Below, in pieces: positions 35,101 through 45,756 of a stretch of DNA of 45,756 nucleotides. Each line of letters starts with the position of its first letter. The stretch's first letter is position 1. The DNA comes from Streptomyces sp. NRRL S-37 (GTDB taxonomy: Bacteria; Actinomycetota; Actinomycetes; Streptomycetales; Streptomycetaceae). A program made the translations under genes and the position numbers. The stretch is from NCBI RefSeq assembly GCF_000721605.1, contig NZ_JOIZ01000036.1, positions 1 to 45,756 of the forward strand, in the 5' to 3' direction. Under the pieces are notes generated by a model. The model made no database searches. It saw only the letters and a list, made by a program, of their open reading frames with translations, and had not been told where the DNA came from.

Positions 35101-38100
35101 GTCCAGGGCGGTGCGCACCAGCAGGCCCACGGCGTGCGGGTCGCCCGGGTCGGCGGAGTCCACGGCCAGGCCCATGCTGTCACCGTTGTCGTCCACGGCA
35201 ACGGTCAGCGGGTAGTTGTTGAGGGGCCGCATGAACAGCCTGCGGATGCCCTCGAAGCCCTCCTCCTGGCCGCGGTCCGCGGCGCGGGCGGCCGCTGGTC
35301 TCGTCGTGTTGTGACGGTAGTTCAGCAGAGTGGTGAACAGGGGGGTGTCGCCGGTGACGCCGCTCGCACCCTGGGCGACGGCGAGCGGTGCGTGCTCGTG
35401 CTCGAGAAGCCCGGCCAGCTGGCTGCGCATCGCGCCGACCGCCTCCAGGACTCCGACGCCGGCCACCCGCACCCGGACCGGCAGTGTGTTCATGAAGAGA
35501 CCGAGCACCCGGTCGGAGCCGGCGCCGGAGTTCATCCGGCCGAACAGGACGGTGCCGAAGACGACGTCCTCACGGCCGCTGACGGCGGCGAGGGCCCGAG
35601 CGTAGGCCACGTGCAGCAGCGTCGCGGGGCTGGTTCCGAGGCGGCGGGCGGTGTCGCGCACCCGGGCGTCGAGATCCGGCTCGAAGCCGAGGTGGGCCTT
35701 GGCGAGGTCGCTGCCGTCGCCGTGCACGTCCGCGACACCGTACGCGAAGGTCGGTTCCGTCACGTCGCCGAGGAGCTCGGCGAAGTAGCGTGCGTGCTCC
35801 TCACGCTTGTCTCCGCCGCGGCTCTGGGCGACGAAGTCACGGAACGGCAGGGGGTCCGCCAGTTCCGCACCCCGGCCGCTCAGGAAGGCCTGGAGCTCCT
35901 CGAAGACGGCCTCGAGGGTGGTGTGGTCCTGCACCATGTGGTGCATGCGCAGCAGCGCCGCCCAGCGGTCGCTGCCGGGGACGGCCGCGACGTGCACGTC
36001 GACCAGGGGCGCCCGGCTCAGGTCCATGGTGGCGCCGCCGAGTTCGAGGAGTTGTTCCACCAGGCCGGCGCCGTCCGGGTCCAGCGTCACGTGTTCGACG
36101 GGCACCCGGGCGTTGCGCCACACCACCTGCACCGGTTCCCGCAGCCCCTCCCACACCACGGAGGTGCGGTAGATGTCATGCCGGTTCACCAGCTGCTGAA
36201 GTGCGTCCACGAAGGCGTCGAGTCGAGCGCGCGAGTCGAACTCGAGCGCGGTGGGAGCCGCGTAGGTGTCGCGTCCCGACCCTGCCATCAGATGGTGGAA
36301 GAGCAGGCCCTCCTGCAGCGGGGCCAGCGGGTAGACGTCCGCCACGTTGGCGGCGCCGCCCTCGACCGTGGCGACGATCCGCTCGGCCTCCTCGGCGGTC
36401 AGGTCGACCAGCGGCAGCATCTCCGGCGTGATCGCCCGAGCGCCCGCCGGGATCAGGTTCGGCGGGACCTCGACACGCGCGGCGGCCGTGTCCCCGGCGA
36501 GGCCGGCCACCGTCGGCGACTCGAAGAGCGCCCGGACCGAGACGGAGACGCCTCGCGACCGCAGCCTCTCCACCAGCGTCACCGCGAGCAGGGAGTGCCC
36601 TCCGAGGCGGAAGAAGTCGTCGTCGACACCGACCCGCTCGAGGCCGAGGACCTCGGCGAACACCTCGCAGAGGATCTCCTCGCGGGCGTTGGCGGGCCCT
36701 CGGCTCGCACCCGCCGCGTACTCCGGTGCGGGCAGCGCCGCCCGGTCCAGCTTGCCGTTCACGGTGAGCGGCAGTTCGTCGAGGACGACAACCGCGGAGG
36801 GCACCATGTGCGCGGGCAGCGCTTCGGCTGCGAACCGGCGCAGTTCCTGCGCCGGTTCACCGGTCCGGGCTCCGCCGTCCGGCACGACATAGGCCACGAG
36901 CCGCTTGTCACCGGGGGCGTCCTCGCGCGCCACGACCGCCGCCTGGGCCACGAGCGGGTGCTCGGCCAGCAGGGACGCGACCTCGCCCGGCTCGATACGG
37001 AACCCACGGATCTTGACCTGCTCGTCGGAGCGGCCCAGGTACTCCAGCTCGCCGTCGGCCCGCCACCGCGCGAGGTCGCCGCTGCGATACATACGCTCGC
37101 CCGGCGCGAACGGTGACGCCACGAACCGCTCGGCGGTGGCCCCGGACCGACCCGCGTAACCACGGGCCAGGCCCGCCCCCGCGATGTACAGGTCACCCGC
37201 GACGCCGACCGGGACCGGTGCCAAGTCGCTGTCGAGCACGTACAGACGGGTGTTGGCGATCGGCCGCCCGATGGGCACCGACTCCCCCACCTCCTGGCCA
37301 ACCGCCACCTCGAAGACACAGCATCCGACCACCGTCTCGGTCGGCCCGTACTCGTTGACCACGACGGTCTCGGGCGCCTGTTCGAGCCAGGCGCGCACAT
37401 CGGCGCCCCGCAGCGCCTCACCGCCGACGATCCAGCGCCGGGCGGCCCCGGCGAGCCGTCCCTCCGGCAGCAGTCGGGAGAGCAGCGGCAGATGCCCCGG
37501 CACGACCTTCACCAGTCCGAACGGCTCGGAGTCACGCAGCAGGGCCGCGAGGCCCTCGGGGCCTCCGTCCCCGCTGACCACGACTCGGGAGCCGGACACC
37601 AGGGGCAGCAGCAGGCTCGTGACCGTCAGGTCGAACGCGAGCGAGGAGTGCAGCGGAGCGCCGCCGCCCTCCGCCATGCCGTAGGCACGGCAGGCCCACG
37701 TCACGTAGTTCGCCAGGCCGCCATGGGTGACCACGACGCCCTTGGGGCGGCCCGTCGAGCCGGACGTGTAGATGACATAGGCGCTCCGGGCGGCCAGGGC
37801 GGTGCCGGTGTCCCACGCCGGCGCCGGCGCCGTCTCCGGCAGATCGGCCGACCCGGCCGACGCGTCGGGACCGTCGAGCACCAGCACCGGCGCGTCCGAC
37901 CGGCGTTCGAACTCCGAGAGCCGGTCGCGCGTGCCGCGTTCGGCAAGGACGCACGTCACCGCGGCGTCCGTCAGCATGAACGCGGCACGCTCCGCGGGGT
38001 ACTCGGGGTCGACCGGCAGGTACGCGCCGCCGGCCTTCCACACCGCGAGGACGGAGACCAGGACGTCCACACCGCGTTCCAGGCAGAGTCCCACCACCGA

Positions 38101-39537
38101 CTCGGGACCGACACCGTGGCGGATGAGCAGGTGTGCGAGACGGTTGGCGCGCGCGTCCAGGTCGCCGTAGGAGAACTCGGCGCCGTCGCACTCCACGGCG
38201 ACCGCCTCCGGGCTCTGGGTCACCCGCTCCGTGATCAGCTCCGGCACCGGCCGGAGCGGCGTGCCGTCCGCCGTGTCGTTCCACTCGACCAGCATCCGGC
38301 GGCGCTGGTCGGCGTCCATCACGTCGACGGTGCGCAGCGGCTGGTCCGGGCCTCCGTCGAGAACATCTTCGAGCAGCGACACCAGGTTCCGGGCGGCGGT
38401 GTGCAACAGCGCGCCCACGGCCCGTACGTCGATCGGGGCGACCGCGTCCACGGCCAGTGACATGCCGTCGGCCCCGTCGTCGTCCACCGAGACGGTCAGC
38501 GGGTAGTTGTTGCGCTCCTGCGAGAAGACCGTCCTGATGCCCGCGGTTCCCGCGGCGCTCGTCTCGGCCACGGCCGTGTCGATCGGACGGCTGCTGTTGT
38601 GCCGGTAGTTGAACAGCGAGGTGAACAGCGGGGTGTCCCCGGGCACGCCGCTGGCCTGCTGGGCCAGGGAGAGCGGCGCGTGCTCGTGGTGGAGGAGTTC
38701 GGCGAGCTGCCCGCGCATCGTGGCGACGGCGTCGGCCGCACCGAGTTCACCGGTACGGATCCGCACCGGCAGCGTGTTGATGTACGGGCCCAGCGTGCGG
38801 TCCGACCCGCTGCCGGCGTTCATGCGCCCGAACAGGACGGTGCCGAAGACGACGTCCTCGCGGCCGCTGACGGCGGCGAGCACCCGCGCCCACGCCACGT
38901 GCAGCACGGTGGCGGGGCTGGCGCTCAGGCTCCGTGCGACGGCACGCACCCGTTGCACCAGGGCCGGCGGGATGGGCAGCCGGGCGCGGACCGCCGTGGC
39001 GCCGTCGCCGTGAGCGTCGACCAGGCCGTACGGCGCGGTCGGCTCGGTCACGTCGCCGAGGAGCCGGGAGAAGTGACGTTCGTGCTCGGCGCGGGCCACC
39101 CCACCGCGTGCCTGCGCGACGAAGTCGCGGAACGGCAGCGGCTCGGGCAGTTCGTCGCCGCGTCCGGACAGGAGCGCCTCGACCTCGGCGAGCAGCACTT
39201 CGAGCGCCGTGTGGTCCTGCGCCATGTGGTGCATCCGCACCAGCGCGAGCCACGCTCCGCTGTCCGTCTCCGGCGCCACGTGCAGGTGAACGAGCGGCGC
39301 CCGCCGGAGGTCCATGACCGAGCCGACTCGGGCGACCAGCTCCGCCGCCGGATCCGCGGCGTGCGGGTCGAGGGAGACCTCCTCGACGGGCACGGCGGCG
39401 CGGCGCCGCACCACCTGCACCGGCTCGCGCAGGCCCTCCCACACGATTCCGGTCCGCAGGATGTCGTGCCGGTCCACGACCTGCTGGAGGACCTCGGTGA
39501 ACGTCTCGAGCCGCGCGCGCGAGTCGAACCTCACCAC
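29155..39537 (-). CDS. NRPS, three modules and thioesterase (third frame; 5' end lost by frameshift)
   Basis: 3,460 residues from the first possible start. Order: dual C/E (remainder of domain, His motif MHHMAQDH); A1 (about 440-945); carrier (LGGHSLLAV, about 980); dual C/E (YPLAPLQEG about 1072, HHMVQDH about 1198); A2; carrier (about 2072); LCL condensation (HHIATDG, about 2259); A3; carrier (about 3169); thioesterase with GWSFGA Ser about 3297, VLLDQNP Asp and a late His. Pocket residues read by eye: A1 DLTKIGEVGK (Asn), A2 DLTKVGHIGK (Asp), A3 DMFHMGLTWK (unassigned; six positions match the hydroxyphenylglycine code DIFHLGLLCK). The frame is open upstream to about 39650 and begins inside a condensation domain, so 39537 is not a credible natural start. 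This is the continuation of the frame at 39531-42734. Confidence 0.93.
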   Translation of the reverse strand: MVRFDSRARLETFTEVLQQVVDRHDILRTGIVWEGLREPVQVVRRRAAVPVEEVSLDPHAADPAAELVARVGSVMDLRRAPLVHLHVAPETDSGAWLALVRMHHMAQDHTALEVLLAEVEALLSGRGDELPEPLPFRDFVAQARGGVARAEHERHFSRLLGDVTEPTAPYGLVDAHGDGATAVRARLPIPPALVQRVRAVARSLSASPATVLHVAWARVLAAVSGREDVVFGTVLFGRMNAGSGSDRTLGPYINTLPVRIRTGELGAADAVATMRGQLAELLHHEHAPLSLAQQASGVPGDTPLFTSLFNYRHNSSRPIDTAVAETSAAGTAGIRTVFSQERNNYPLTVSVDDDGADGMSLAVDAVAPIDVRAVGALLHTAARNLVSLLEDVLDGGPDQPLRTVDVMDADQRRRMLVEWNDTADGTPLRPVPELITERVTQSPEAVAVECDGAEFSYGDLDARANRLAHLLIRHGVGPESVVGLCLERGVDVLVSVLAVWKAGGAYLPVDPEYPAERAAFMLTDAAVTCVLAERGTRDRLSEFERRSDAPVLVLDGPDASAGSADLPETAPAPAWDTGTALAARSAYVIYTSGSTGRPKGVVVTHGGLANYVTWACRAYGMAEGGGAPLHSSLAFDLTVTSLLLPLVSGSRVVVSGDGGPEGLAALLRDSEPFGLVKVVPGHLPLLSRLLPEGRLAGAARRWIVGGEALRGADVRAWLEQAPETVVVNEYGPTETVVGCCVFEVAVGQEVGESVPIGRPIANTRLYVLDSDLAPVPVGVAGDLYIAGAGLARGYAGRSGATAERFVASPFAPGERMYRSGDLARWRADGELEYLGRSDEQVKIRGFRIEPGEVASLLAEHPLVAQAAVVAREDAPGDKRLVAYVVPDGGARTGEPAQELRRFAAEALPAHMVPSAVVVLDELPLTVNGKLDRAALPAPEYAAGASRGPANAREEILCEVFAEVLGLERVGVDDDFFRLGGHSLLAVTLVERLRSRGVSVSVRALFESPTVAGLAGDTAAARVEVPPNLIPAGARAITPEMLPLVDLTAEEAERIVATVEGGAANVADVYPLAPLQEGLLFHHLMAGSGRDTYAAPTALEFDSRARLDAFVDALQQLVNRHDIYRTSVVWEGLREPVQVVWRNARVPVEHVTLDPDGAGLVEQLLELGGATMDLSRAPLVDVHVAAVPGSDRWAALLRMHHMVQDHTTLEAVFEELQAFLSGRGAELADPLPFRDFVAQSRGGDKREEHARYFAELLGDVTEPTFAYGVADVHGDGSDLAKAHLGFEPDLDARVRDTARRLGTSPATLLHVAYARALAAVSGREDVVFGTVLFGRMNSGAGSDRVLGLFMNTLPVRVRVAGVGVLEAVGAMRSQLAGLLEHEHAPLAVAQGASGVTGDTPLFTTLLNYRHNTTRPAAARAADRGQEEGFEGIRRLFMRPLNNYPLTVAVDDNGDSMGLAVDSADPGDPHAVGLLVRTALDNLVTALDSALDGGAEQQLSSVDVLPEDELHRVLVEWNDTTDEVPSRTVAARFAEQVARTPDTVAVVADDTRVSYAELDARANRLAHYLMDQGVGAEAVVGLCLGRGIEMITAILAVWKAGAAYLPIDPGQPADRVAYVMTDSGAALTLTTEEILDDLPAGKRLVALDSPLVTMQLADAEETAVQEAVAPDGLAYVIYTSGSTGRPKGVAVTHGALANYVAAVPGRVEFGTPGDRYALLQAQATDLGNTTVFASLTTGGELHILDEEAVTDPEAVSRYLAEHRIDHLKAVPSHLAALGAAGDLAGVLPAKSLVLGGEAAQPEWVRTLLSAADGCAVYNHYGPTETTIGVATTPLTAELVADGVVPVGTPLANTRFYVLDHRLRPVPAGAAGELYVTGAGLARGYVGRPDLTAERFVASPFGRAGERMYRTGDLARWDADGRLVFAGRSDEQVKIRGFRIEPGEVQSVLAAHPLVAQAVVIAREDVPGDKRLVAYVVADDPEDTQDQGLPATIRKFAAQRLPEHMVPSAVVLLDRLPLTGNGKLDRKALPAPDYHGTSQPGGRNRSAGVREEILCMAFAEVLGVPAVGVHDDFFELGGHSLLAVRLISRIRTLLGVEVEVRDLFEAPTVAGLAELLAGAREARPPLTAGARPDRLPLSYGQRRLWIIDKLEGPGDTYNIPVAVRLEGEVDHAALNAAFRDLIARHEVLRTVYAVVDGEPYQQVLDPVALEWDLTVTRVAPTELSGAIADAQRHTFDLSADVPVKAWLFETDGQDHVLVVVIHHIATDGWSWAPLARDLSLAYAARSEGRAPRWQELPLQYADYALWQREVLGEADDPDSLLSRQVAYWREALAGIPEELTLPTDRGRPAVVGHQGYRVPIEVPAEVHARLLEVARAEGVTMFMALHGALAVLLSRLGAGTDIPIGSAHAGRTDEALDDLVGYFVNTFVLRTDLSQDPTYSKVLERVREAGLGAFAHADVPFERLVEELAPARSLARHPLFQVMLLLENTAEAVVDLPGLDTRADVPSRPASGTAPGDVSVAEAVVKFDLDVSMVETYDAKGAPAGLRGTVTGSADLFEPASVVRIAERLNRVLATLSAAPDTRLGAVDVLDDDERHRMLTEWNDTAAELPDTTVGALFEAQVARTPDAIALTFGDTALSYAELDARANRVARYLAGRGVGPESVVAVVFDRTVDLVVALLGVVKAGAAYLPIDPNYPADRIAYVIADSGAVCVLSGEGMRDRLDSFSVDADGDAGSGVPVVLLDDPEVTAELAALPDRAVSDDERTRPMLPGHPMWVIYTSGSTGRPKGVLVEHRAIVNFLTAMQNSFPLAAEDRLLAVSTHGCDMAGFEFYLPLLNGARLVLAAQEQVLDPWALRELIRTGGVTMVHATPSLWRGLVADADDPVDLSRVRAMIGAEALPGDLARTLLSRTPTLTNLYGPTETTTWSTAQVLLPDAADVTSIGSPIGNTQVYVLDDGLAPVAPGVAGELYIAGDGLARGYLGRAGLTAGRFVACPFGAEGQRMYRTGDVVRWTADGALQYVGRADDQVKVRGFRVELGEIEAALATHPAVGQAVVVVREDTPGDHRLVAYVVPGSATDPKAAEDLSREVRGLAQGRMPQYMVPSAVVVIDRLPLMPNGKLDRKALPEPGVTAAEPTGNGAVTAFESSLCEAFAEVLGVESVGVDDDFFALGGHSLLAVRLVERLRERGVSIAVRDVFSAPTVGELVKGMSLSSVRDALDELLPIRTEGSRPPFFCLHPADGLSWCYMPLARYAPADMPLYGLQDRGLHGADRLARSVGEMADRYVEQIRRVQPSGPYHLLGWSFGAVVGHEVAVRLRAAGEQVAALVLLDQNPAVADPEAEPLEAPSEVPDELLASLTEMVRHQAAGALGATTDEEYENIARVLVNQRHIQRRHEHGRFEGDVLLITADREDRADPVTEEAWRPYVSGEIHRTGVDCVHHEMGTPDVLAKVWSAVADWMSLDD

Positions 39538-42500
39538 GGTCGGTAGGACGTAGGCGTCCTCGCCGCCGTCGGCGAGGAGGTGGTGGAAGAGCAGTCCCTC
39601 CTGGAGGGGGGCGAGGGGGTAGATGTCGGCGACGTTCGCCGCGCCACGCCACGGGTACGCAGGACCTCCACGAGACGCACGGCGAGCAGGGAGTGGCCGC
39701 CCAGCGCGAAGAAGTCGTCGTCGACACCCACGCTGTCCAGGCCCAGGACCTCGGCGAACACCTCGCAGAGGATTTCCTCACGGACCGTCGACGGCCCGCG
39801 GCCGGAACCGGCCGCGTACTCGGGGGCGGGCAGCTGCGCGCGGTCCAGCTTGCCGTTCGGGGACAGCGGCAGTGCGTCGAGGGCCACCACCGCCGACGGC
39901 ACCATGTAGTGCGGCAGCCGCTCCGCCAACCGGGCCCGCACCGCGGCGGACAGGTCCCCCTCGGGCTCGCCGTCGGTCACGACGTAGGCCACGAGGCGCT
40001 TGTCACCGGGCACGTCCTCCCGGGCCACCACCACGGCCTGGGACACCGACGGGTGGGCGACCACCGCCGACTGGACCTCGCCCAGCTCGATGCGGAAGCC
40101 GCGGATCTTGACCTGCTCGTCGGCGCGGCCCAGGTACTCCAGTTGCCCGTCGGCGTTCCACCGGACCAGGTCGCCCGTGCGGTACAGGCGCTCTCCGGGG
40201 GCCCCGTAGGGGTCGGCGACGAAGCGTTCGGCGGTCAGTGCGGGGCGGTGCAGATAGCCCCGCGCCAGGCCGGCGCCGGCGATGTACAGCTCACCGGCCA
40301 CTCCGGGCGCGACCGGCGACAGGTGGTCGTCCAGGACGTACACGCGGGTGTTGGAGATGGGCCGGCCGATGGGTATGGCGCCTTCGGCATCGGTGTCGGC
40401 ATACCAGACGGTGGTGTAGACGGTCGCCTCGGTGGGGCCGTAGATGTTCGCCACCCGCGCACCCGGCAGTTCCCGGCGGATGCCTGCGACGGCGTCGGCG
40501 GTGAGCGCCTCGCCCGCGAGGACCACGGTGCGTGGACGGAGCTCGGGTGCGGAGCGGCCCAGGATGCGGGCGAAGGCCGACGGGACACCGCTGACGAGGC
40601 TCACCTGCCAGGGGCCGTGCGCGGCGTCGGCGAGTGCGAGGAGATCGGGGACGAGTTCGACGGATCCGCCGGTGACCAGCGGTCCGAACAGCTCGAAGAC
40701 CGACACGTCGAAGGTGAACGAGGTCGAGAGGAGCACCCGGGAGAAGTCCGCGCCGCCGAACTCGGCGGCCGCCCACGCCAGCAACCCCGCCACCGACCGG
40801 TGCTCCACCACGACGCCCTTCGGACGTCCGGTGGAGCCGGAGGTGTAGATGACGTACGCCGGATGCCCGGGGGTCAGCGGAGCCACCCGCTCGTCCTGCG
40901 CCGGAGCCTGCGAAGGCAGCGCGGCGAGTGCGGTGACGGTCTCCGGAGCGTCGAGAACCACCGTCCGCGGCCCGGAGGGCGGAAGGAACTCAGCGGTGGC
41001 CGAGTCGGCGAGGACCGCCACGGGCTCCGCGTCGGCCAGCATGTACGCGATCCGCTCGGCGGGGTAGGCCGGGTCCACCGGCACGTACGCGCCGCCCGCC
41101 TTCAGCACGCCGAGCAGGGCCGGCACCGCGTCCGCGCCGCGCTCCACGCACACCGCGACCCGCGACTCCGGGCCGACGCCCAGGCCGATCAGGTGCCGGG
41201 CCAGTCGGTTGGCGCGCGCGTCCAGGTCGGCGTAGGTCAGCTCGGCACCGTCGCACGCCACGGCGACCGCGCCCGGGGTGCGGGCCGCCTGAGCCTCGAA
41301 CAGCTCCGCCACGGTGGCCTGCGGCACCTCGACGGCGGAGTCGTTCCACTCCACGAGGACCCGGCGGCGTTCCTCCGCGTCCAGGACGTCGAGTGCGCTC
41401 AAGCGGGTCTCCGGAGCGGCGCCGACCGTCTCCAGGAGCTGTCCCAGGCGCGCGGCCAGGCGCTCGACCGTCGCGCCGTCGAACAGGTCCGCCGCAGCGA
41501 CGATCTCGCCGCGCAGCCCGGCCGGCCGCCCGTCGGCGTCGAACGCCTCGGACAGACTCACTTCCAGGTCGAACTTGGCTGCCAGGGTGCCCGTGAGCAG
41601 GTCGCCCCGGCCACCGGCCGCCGCGCCCCCGGCCTGCACGCCGTGCAGGTCCAGAGCCGCGTCGGCGGTGTTCTGCATGGTGAGCATCACCTGGAACAGC
41701 GGATGCCGGGCCAGGGAGCGTGTCGGTGCGAGTTCCTCCACCAGCCGCTCGAACGGCACGTCCTGGTGCGCGAACGCGCTCCACCCGGTCTCGCGCACCC
41801 GGGTGAGCAATTCGGAGAACGTGGGGTCACCCGACAGATCCGTACGCATGACCAGCGTGTTCACGAAGAAACCGACCAGGTCCTCCAGGGCCACGTCGGT
41901 ACGGCCGGCGACCGCGGCACCGATCGGGATGTCGGTGCCGGCTCCCAGGCGGGACAGAAGCGCGGCAAGCGCCGCCTGAACGACCATGAACATGGTGGCG
42001 TCCGACCCGCGCGCAACCTCCGCGAGCCGTGCGTGCACCTCGGCGGGCACCGTCAGGGGCGTCGTGTGGCCACGGAAGTCGGCCACCGCGGGACGCGGCC
42101 GGTCGTACGGCAGCCCCAGCTGGTCCGGGATGCCCGCCAGCTGCTCGCGCCAGTACGCCATCTGCCGGGAGATCACACTGTCGGAGTCGTTCTCGTCGCC
42201 CAGCAGCTCACGCTGCCACAGCGTGTAGTCGGCATACTGCACTGGCAGCGGATCGAACTCCGGCGCCCGTCCCTCGGACCGCGCCGCGTACGCCATCGAC
42301 ACGTCCCGGGCCAGCGGCCGGGTCGACCAGCCGTCACTGGCTATGTGGTGGACGACCACGACGAGGAGGTGCGCATCCGGCCCGGTGGTGAGCAGCCAGG
42401 CACGGATCGGCACATCGCTCGAGAGGTCGAACGGCCGGGCCACCGCCTCGCGGACGGCTGCCGGCAGTTCATGCGAGGCCACCTCGGCGAAGGACAGCTC

Positions 42501-42734
42501 CCAGGACACGTCGTCGAGTTTGAGGATGTGCTGGTACGGCTCGCCGTCGACGGTGGGGAACACCGTACGCAGCACCTCGTGACGGGCGATCACATCCCGC
42601 AGCGCGGCGTTCAGCGCCTCCCGGTCCACGCCGCCCGACAGCGGAACGACCAGCGGAATGTTGTACGTCGAGCTCGGCCCTTCGAGCTGCTCGATAAACC
42701 ACAGACGGCGCTGCGCGAATGACAACGGAAACAT
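39531..42734 (-). CDS. NRPS, one module (C-A-carrier), truncated by frameshift
   Basis: 1,067 residues. It starts directly with the LCL condensation core [17 protein letters not shown] at residue 3, with HHIASDG near 130. The adenylation domain has [11 protein letters not shown] near 631 and ends [10 protein letters not shown]. The carrier has [20 protein letters not shown] near 1009. After RGVA the frame turns to nonsense (Arg/Ser/Pro/Thr-rich, about 40 residues) and stops. The pocket reads DVFSVAIVYK, which I cannot assign. ATG 42734 overlaps the stop of the upstream NRPS gene by ATGA, and no docking domain is present, so the start falls in what looks like an ordinary inter-module linker. 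Without repair of the frameshift the carrier lacks its last helices and the chain cannot pass on. Confidence 0.9.
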   Translation of the reverse strand: MFPLSFAQRRLWFIEQLEGPSSTYNIPLVVPLSGGVDREALNAALRDVIARHEVLRTVFPTVDGEPYQHILKLDDVSWELSFAEVASHELPAAVREAVARPFDLSSDVPIRAWLLTTGPDAHLLVVVVHHIASDGWSTRPLARDVSMAYAARSEGRAPEFDPLPVQYADYTLWQRELLGDENDSDSVISRQMAYWREQLAGIPDQLGLPYDRPRPAVADFRGHTTPLTVPAEVHARLAEVARGSDATMFMVVQAALAALLSRLGAGTDIPIGAAVAGRTDVALEDLVGFFVNTLVMRTDLSGDPTFSELLTRVRETGWSAFAHQDVPFERLVEELAPTRSLARHPLFQVMLTMQNTADAALDLHGVQAGGAAAGGRGDLLTGTLAAKFDLEVSLSEAFDADGRPAGLRGEIVAAADLFDGATVERLAARLGQLLETVGAAPETRLSALDVLDAEERRRVLVEWNDSAVEVPQATVAELFEAQAARTPGAVAVACDGAELTYADLDARANRLARHLIGLGVGPESRVAVCVERGADAVPALLGVLKAGGAYVPVDPAYPAERIAYMLADAEPVAVLADSATAEFLPPSGPRTVVLDAPETVTALAALPSQAPAQDERVAPLTPGHPAYVIYTSGSTGRPKGVVVEHRSVAGLLAWAAAEFGGADFSRVLLSTSFTFDVSVFELFGPLVTGGSVELVPDLLALADAAHGPWQVSLVSGVPSAFARILGRSAPELRPRTVVLAGEALTADAVAGIRRELPGARVANIYGPTEATVYTTVWYADTDAEGAIPIGRPISNTRVYVLDDHLSPVAPGVAGELYIAGAGLARGYLHRPALTAERFVADPYGAPGERLYRTGDLVRWNADGQLEYLGRADEQVKIRGFRIELGEVQSAVVAHPSVSQAVVVAREDVPGDKRLVAYVVTDGEPEGDLSAAVRARLAERLPHYMVPSAVVALDALPLSPNGKLDRAQLPAPEYAAGSGRGPSTVREEILCEVFAEVLGLDSVGVDDDFFALGGHSLLAVRLVEVLRTRGVARRTSPTSTPSPPSRRDCSSTTSSPTAARTPTSYRPW
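39640..39655 (-). other. Frameshift/deletion junction inside the NRPS
   Basis: On the minus strand the codons for RTRGV run straight into GCGGCGAACGTC, which encodes AANV of the next condensation domain's leader ([16 protein letters not shown]) in another frame. At the equivalent junction one module later (about 36350-36560), 63 codons separate RGV from GAANV. Those codons carry the carrier's last helices and the linker. They are missing here, and the frame changes. The junction has GGCG microhomology. Confidence 0.8.
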
Positions 42735-45700
42735 CAGGACTCCCCCTGGTTACGCATGGGCCGCAACGCCGGCCGAGCTGACTTCAGATTTCCAAGCTGT
42801 TGTGCGAGACCTGCCACCGTCGGGTTGTCGAGCAGTACCCGCAACGGGACTTCGACGGAGAGCCGCGCACGCACGAGGCTCACCAGACGGACCGCGAGAA
42901 GCGAATGGCCGCCCAGTTCGAAGAAGTCGTCGTCCATTCCGACGTCGTCCACGCCCAGCACATGTGCGAACGCCTCGCACAGCGACCGCTCCTGCGGCGT
43001 CGACGGTTTCCGGCCCGCGGACGCCGCCCCGGTGTACTCCGGAGCGGGCAGTGCCTTGCGGTCCAGCTTGCCGTTGGGTGTCAACGGCAGCCGCTCCAGC
43101 GGGACCACCGCCGCCGGCACCATGTGCTCGGGCAGCCGCTGGGCCACGAACTTCCGCAGGATATCGAAGAGTTCCTCGTCAGCCGAGTGTTCACCTTCGG
43201 CCGGTACGACGTAGGCGACGAGACGAACGTCGCCCGGCGTGTCCTCGCGGGCCACGACCGCGGCCCGGCCCACCGACGGATGGGCCAGGAAGGCCGCCTC
43301 GACCTCGCCGGGCTCGATCCGGAAGCCCCGAACCTTCACCTGCTCGTCGACCCGCCCCAGGTACTCCAGCTGTCCGGCCTCGGTCCACCGGACCTGGTCC
43401 CCGGTCCGGTACATGCGCCCGCCGGGCTCGAAAGGACACGCCACGAAGCGCCCACTCGTCAGCGCGGGCTGCCGCACGTAGCCCCGAGCCACCTGCGCTC
43501 CGGCGATGTACAGCTCTCCGGCGACACCGGGGACCACCGGCTGGAGGGCACTGTCCAGCACATAGACCCGGGTGTTGGCGTTCGGCCTGCCGATCGGCAC
43601 CGACTCGCCGACGTCCTGGCCGGCCTCCACTTCGAAGACGGTGCACCCGACCACCGTCTCCGTCGGACCGTACTCGTTGACGACGGTCGAGTGAGGCGCC
43701 CGCTCCAGCCAGGAGCGGACGACGGTCCCGGTCAGCGCCTCGCCGCCGACGACGACCTTGCGCGCCGCGTCCGCGATCCGGTCGTCCGGCACCAGCTCCG
43801 CCAGCAGCGGCAGGTGGGCGGGAACCAGCTTCATCAGCCCGAATCCGCCGCCGGTACCGACCAGGGAAGCCAGCCCCTCGGCTCCTCCCGGCCGGCTCAC
43901 CACCACCGCGGCACCGGACACCAACGGCACCAGCACGCTGGTCACCGTGAGGTCGAACGCCAAAGAGGAGTGCAGCGGCGCCCCGCCACCGTCCTGCATC
44001 CCGTAGGCCTGGCTCGCCCACACGACGTAGTTCGTCAGACCCCCGTGGGTGACCGCCACGCCCTTCGGGCGGCCGGTCGAGCCGGAGGTGTAGATGACGT
44101 ACGCCAGGTTGTCCGGCCCGACGCGCACTCCGGGCGCGGTGTCCGGGCACGCGCCCACCGCGGTGGAGACCAGCGGGTCGTCCAGTGCCATGGCATGCAC
44201 TCGGCCCACCGGAAGCTCGTCGAGCACCTCCTCGTCGCTCAGCAGGACCGCGACCCCGCTGTCCGCCAGCATGAAGGCGATCCGTTCGGCCGGATACTCC
44301 GCGTCGATCGGCAGGTATCCGGCCCCCGCCTTCCACGCGGCGAGGATCGCCACGATCATGTCGACGCCGCGCGGCAGGCAGAGACCGACGAGCGACTCCG
44401 GCCCCACCCCCAAGCCGACGAGGTGGTGCGCGAGACGGTTGGCGCGGGCGTCCAGCTCCGCGTACGACACCTCCGTGCCGTCAGCGACGACCGCCACCGC
44501 GTCCGGAGTGCGAGCCGCCTGCGCCTCGATCAACTCCGGCACCGCCATCGGCGGCATGTCGGCCGCGGTGTCGTTCCACTCGGTGAGCACCCGGCTGAGC
44601 CGGGCCTCGTCGAGCACCGGAATGCCGTTCAGCGCAGCGTCGGGCCCGCCGTCCAGCGCCTCTTCCAGTGCGCCCACCAGGTTCTCGGTGGTCGTGCGGA
44701 CGAGCACGCCCACCGTGCTCGGGTCGATCGGTTCGACCGCGTCGACGACCACCCGCAGCCGGTCACCGTCGTCGTCGACGGCGACCGAGAAGGGGTAGTT
44801 GGTGCGGTCGACGACCAGCACGGTCCTGGCCCCGTCGAGACCCCCCTGCCGCTGCTCCTCCTCCGGTGTTCGGGCCGACGCACGACCGCCTTCGTGGCGG
44901 TAGTTGAACATCGAGGTGAACAGCGGGGCGTCCGACGCCACCTGGGCGGCCCGCTGGGCCATGGCGAGCGGCGCGTGCTCGTGCTCGAGGAGCGCGGCGA
45001 GCTGACCCCGCATCGCCTGCACCGCCGCGAGGACACCCGTACCGTCACCCAGACGCACCCGCACCGGCAGCATGTTCATGAACGGACCCGCCACCCGGTC
45101 GGACCCCGCACCGGCATTCATGCGTCCGAACAGGACGGTGCCGAAGACGACGTCGTCCCGGCCGCTGACCGCGGCAAGGACCCGCGCCCACGCCACGTGC
45201 ATCACCGTGGCCGGGCTCACGCCCATCCGTCGCGCCAGCTCGCGCAACCGCGCGCTCAGTTCGCCGGAAAACGTCTCCCCGGCCCGCTTCACGCCCGCGC
45301 CGTCGCCACGCACGTCCACCTGTCCGTACGGTGCGGTGGGCTCGGTGACGTCACCGAGCAGATCGGCGAAGAACGCCTCGTGTTCCGCACTGTCGAGGCC
45401 GGCCCGTGCCTGTGCGACGAAGTTCCGGAACGGCAGCGGCTCCGGCAACTCGGCAGCCCGCCCGGCGAGCACGGTCTGCACTTCTTCGAGCATCACCACG
45501 CCGGCCGTGTGGTCCTGCACCGTGTGGTGCGCCCGGAACAGCGCGAGCCACCGGTCGGCGCCCGGCACGGCCGCCACATGCAGACCGATCAACGGGGCTC
45601 GCCCCAGGTTCATGCGGGATCCGGCCAGGGCGACCAACTCGCGCGCCGGGTCGGCGTCGTGCGGGTCGAGCTGTACCTCCTCGACGGGGAGCTCGGCGTG

Positions 45701-45756
45701 CCGCCACACCACCTGCACCGGCTCGCGCAGGCCCTCCCACACGATGGCCGTGCGCA
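42734..45756 (-). CDS. NRPS, dual C/E-A-carrier module (5' end outside window)
   Basis: At least 1,002 residues. The gene continues past the right edge: the first codons in the window ([17 protein letters not shown]) are mid-condensation domain. The condensation domain has [10 protein letters not shown] and the late block FNYRHEGG typical of dual C/E domains, so the preceding residue should be epimerized to D. The adenylation domain has [11 protein letters not shown] near 554 and pocket DLTKVGEVGK, which fits Asn. The carrier has [11 protein letters not shown] near 942. The protein ends [13 protein letters not shown] in a short linker with no docking helix, and its TGA overlaps the next NRPS start. 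It belongs to the same leftward operon as the two frames downstream. Confidence 0.93.
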   Translation of the reverse strand, partial: RTAIVWEGLREPVQVVWRHAELPVEEVQLDPHDADPARELVALAGSRMNLGRAPLIGLHVAAVPGADRWLALFRAHHTVQDHTAGVVMLEEVQTVLAGRAAELPEPLPFRNFVAQARAGLDSAEHEAFFADLLGDVTEPTAPYGQVDVRGDGAGVKRAGETFSGELSARLRELARRMGVSPATVMHVAWARVLAAVSGRDDVVFGTVLFGRMNAGAGSDRVAGPFMNMLPVRVRLGDGTGVLAAVQAMRGQLAALLEHEHAPLAMAQRAAQVASDAPLFTSMFNYRHEGGRASARTPEEEQRQGGLDGARTVLVVDRTNYPFSVAVDDDGDRLRVVVDAVEPIDPSTVGVLVRTTTENLVGALEEALDGGPDAALNGIPVLDEARLSRVLTEWNDTAADMPPMAVPELIEAQAARTPDAVAVVADGTEVSYAELDARANRLAHHLVGLGVGPESLVGLCLPRGVDMIVAILAAWKAGAGYLPIDAEYPAERIAFMLADSGVAVLLSDEEVLDELPVGRVHAMALDDPLVSTAVGACPDTAPGVRVGPDNLAYVIYTSGSTGRPKGVAVTHGGLTNYVVWASQAYGMQDGGGAPLHSSLAFDLTVTSVLVPLVSGAAVVVSRPGGAEGLASLVGTGGGFGLMKLVPAHLPLLAELVPDDRIADAARKVVVGGEALTGTVVRSWLERAPHSTVVNEYGPTETVVGCTVFEVEAGQDVGESVPIGRPNANTRVYVLDSALQPVVPGVAGELYIAGAQVARGYVRQPALTSGRFVACPFEPGGRMYRTGDQVRWTEAGQLEYLGRVDEQVKVRGFRIEPGEVEAAFLAHPSVGRAAVVAREDTPGDVRLVAYVVPAEGEHSADEELFDILRKFVAQRLPEHMVPAAVVPLERLPLTPNGKLDRKALPAPEYTGAASAGRKPSTPQERSLCEAFAHVLGVDDVGMDDDFFELGGHSLLAVRLVSLVRARLSVEVPLRVLLDNPTVAGLAQQLGNLKSARPALRPMRNQGES

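Noticed and set aside
39400..39537. GTG 39537 as the natural start of a separate NRPS gene
   Set aside because: It lies inside a condensation domain, has no ribosome binding site, and the frame extends upstream to the deletion junction; it is the continuation of the preceding frame.
39693..42722. Plus-strand open frame of about 1,000 codons opposite the second NRPS frame
   Set aside because: Shadow frame; no recognisable domain.

Overview
The window is high-GC actinomycete DNA, most likely Streptomyces. Codons end mostly in G or C, long antisense reading frames shadow the real genes, and a LuxR-type (LAL) regulator, a StrR-type regulator, an LtrA protein, many transposase remnants and giant NRPS genes are present. 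Species and product name cannot be read from the sequence.

Layout. (1) Positions 1-2.2 kb are a decay zone: a gene tail at the left edge, a small gene cut by an in-frame TGA, a DUF2235-type hydrolase remnant, a 38-codon stub of an MFS permease and a 5' stub of a short-chain dehydrogenase. Hairpins and simple repeats lie between them. (2) Positions 2.2-10.7 kb hold intact genes, all on the minus strand: an antibiotic-biosynthesis-monooxygenase-fold protein, a chloroperoxidase-like alpha/beta hydrolase, a LAL regulator, an LtrA-like membrane protein with a coupled small membrane protein, an SDR remnant and an aldehyde dehydrogenase. The hydrolase and the aldehyde dehydrogenase, 7 kb apart, carry the same 162-bp upstream region (about 95% identical), so they are probably co-regulated. 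(3) Positions 10.7-12.8 kb are a graveyard of IS5-, IS3- and IS1182-like transposase pieces next to an AT-rich tract. This looks like the left edge of a biosynthetic island. (4) Positions 13.2-45.8 kb are one end of a lipopeptide-type NRPS gene cluster.

The cluster contains a StrR/ParB-type pathway regulator followed by a perfect 15-bp inverted repeat (candidate operator), a truncated HPPD/HmaS-like VOC protein, and a NarL-type response regulator whose likely kinase lies 3.4 kb away. Between these two are FabF-like and FabH-like ketosynthases (fatty-acyl supply) joined by a 33-codon ORF with ATGA overlaps at both ends. Next come a degenerate FkbM-type methyltransferase, an alpha/beta hydrolase, an ABC exporter, a MacB/FtsX-type ABC pair and a threonine-dehydratase-like PLP enzyme. 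The NRPS genes run leftward from the right edge and finish with a thioesterase.

From binding-pocket residues the five visible modules read Asn - X - Asn - Asp - Y - thioesterase. Three condensation domains are of the dual condensation/epimerization type, so I infer D-?, L-Asn, D-X, D-Asn, L-Asp, Y. The second and third NRPS reading frames are joined by a frameshift with loss of about 63 codons inside a carrier domain. This is either a real inactivating deletion or an assembly error, and it is the most consequential point in the window. The cluster start lies beyond the right edge, so the full peptide, the acyl-activation step and any MbtH partner cannot be judged.
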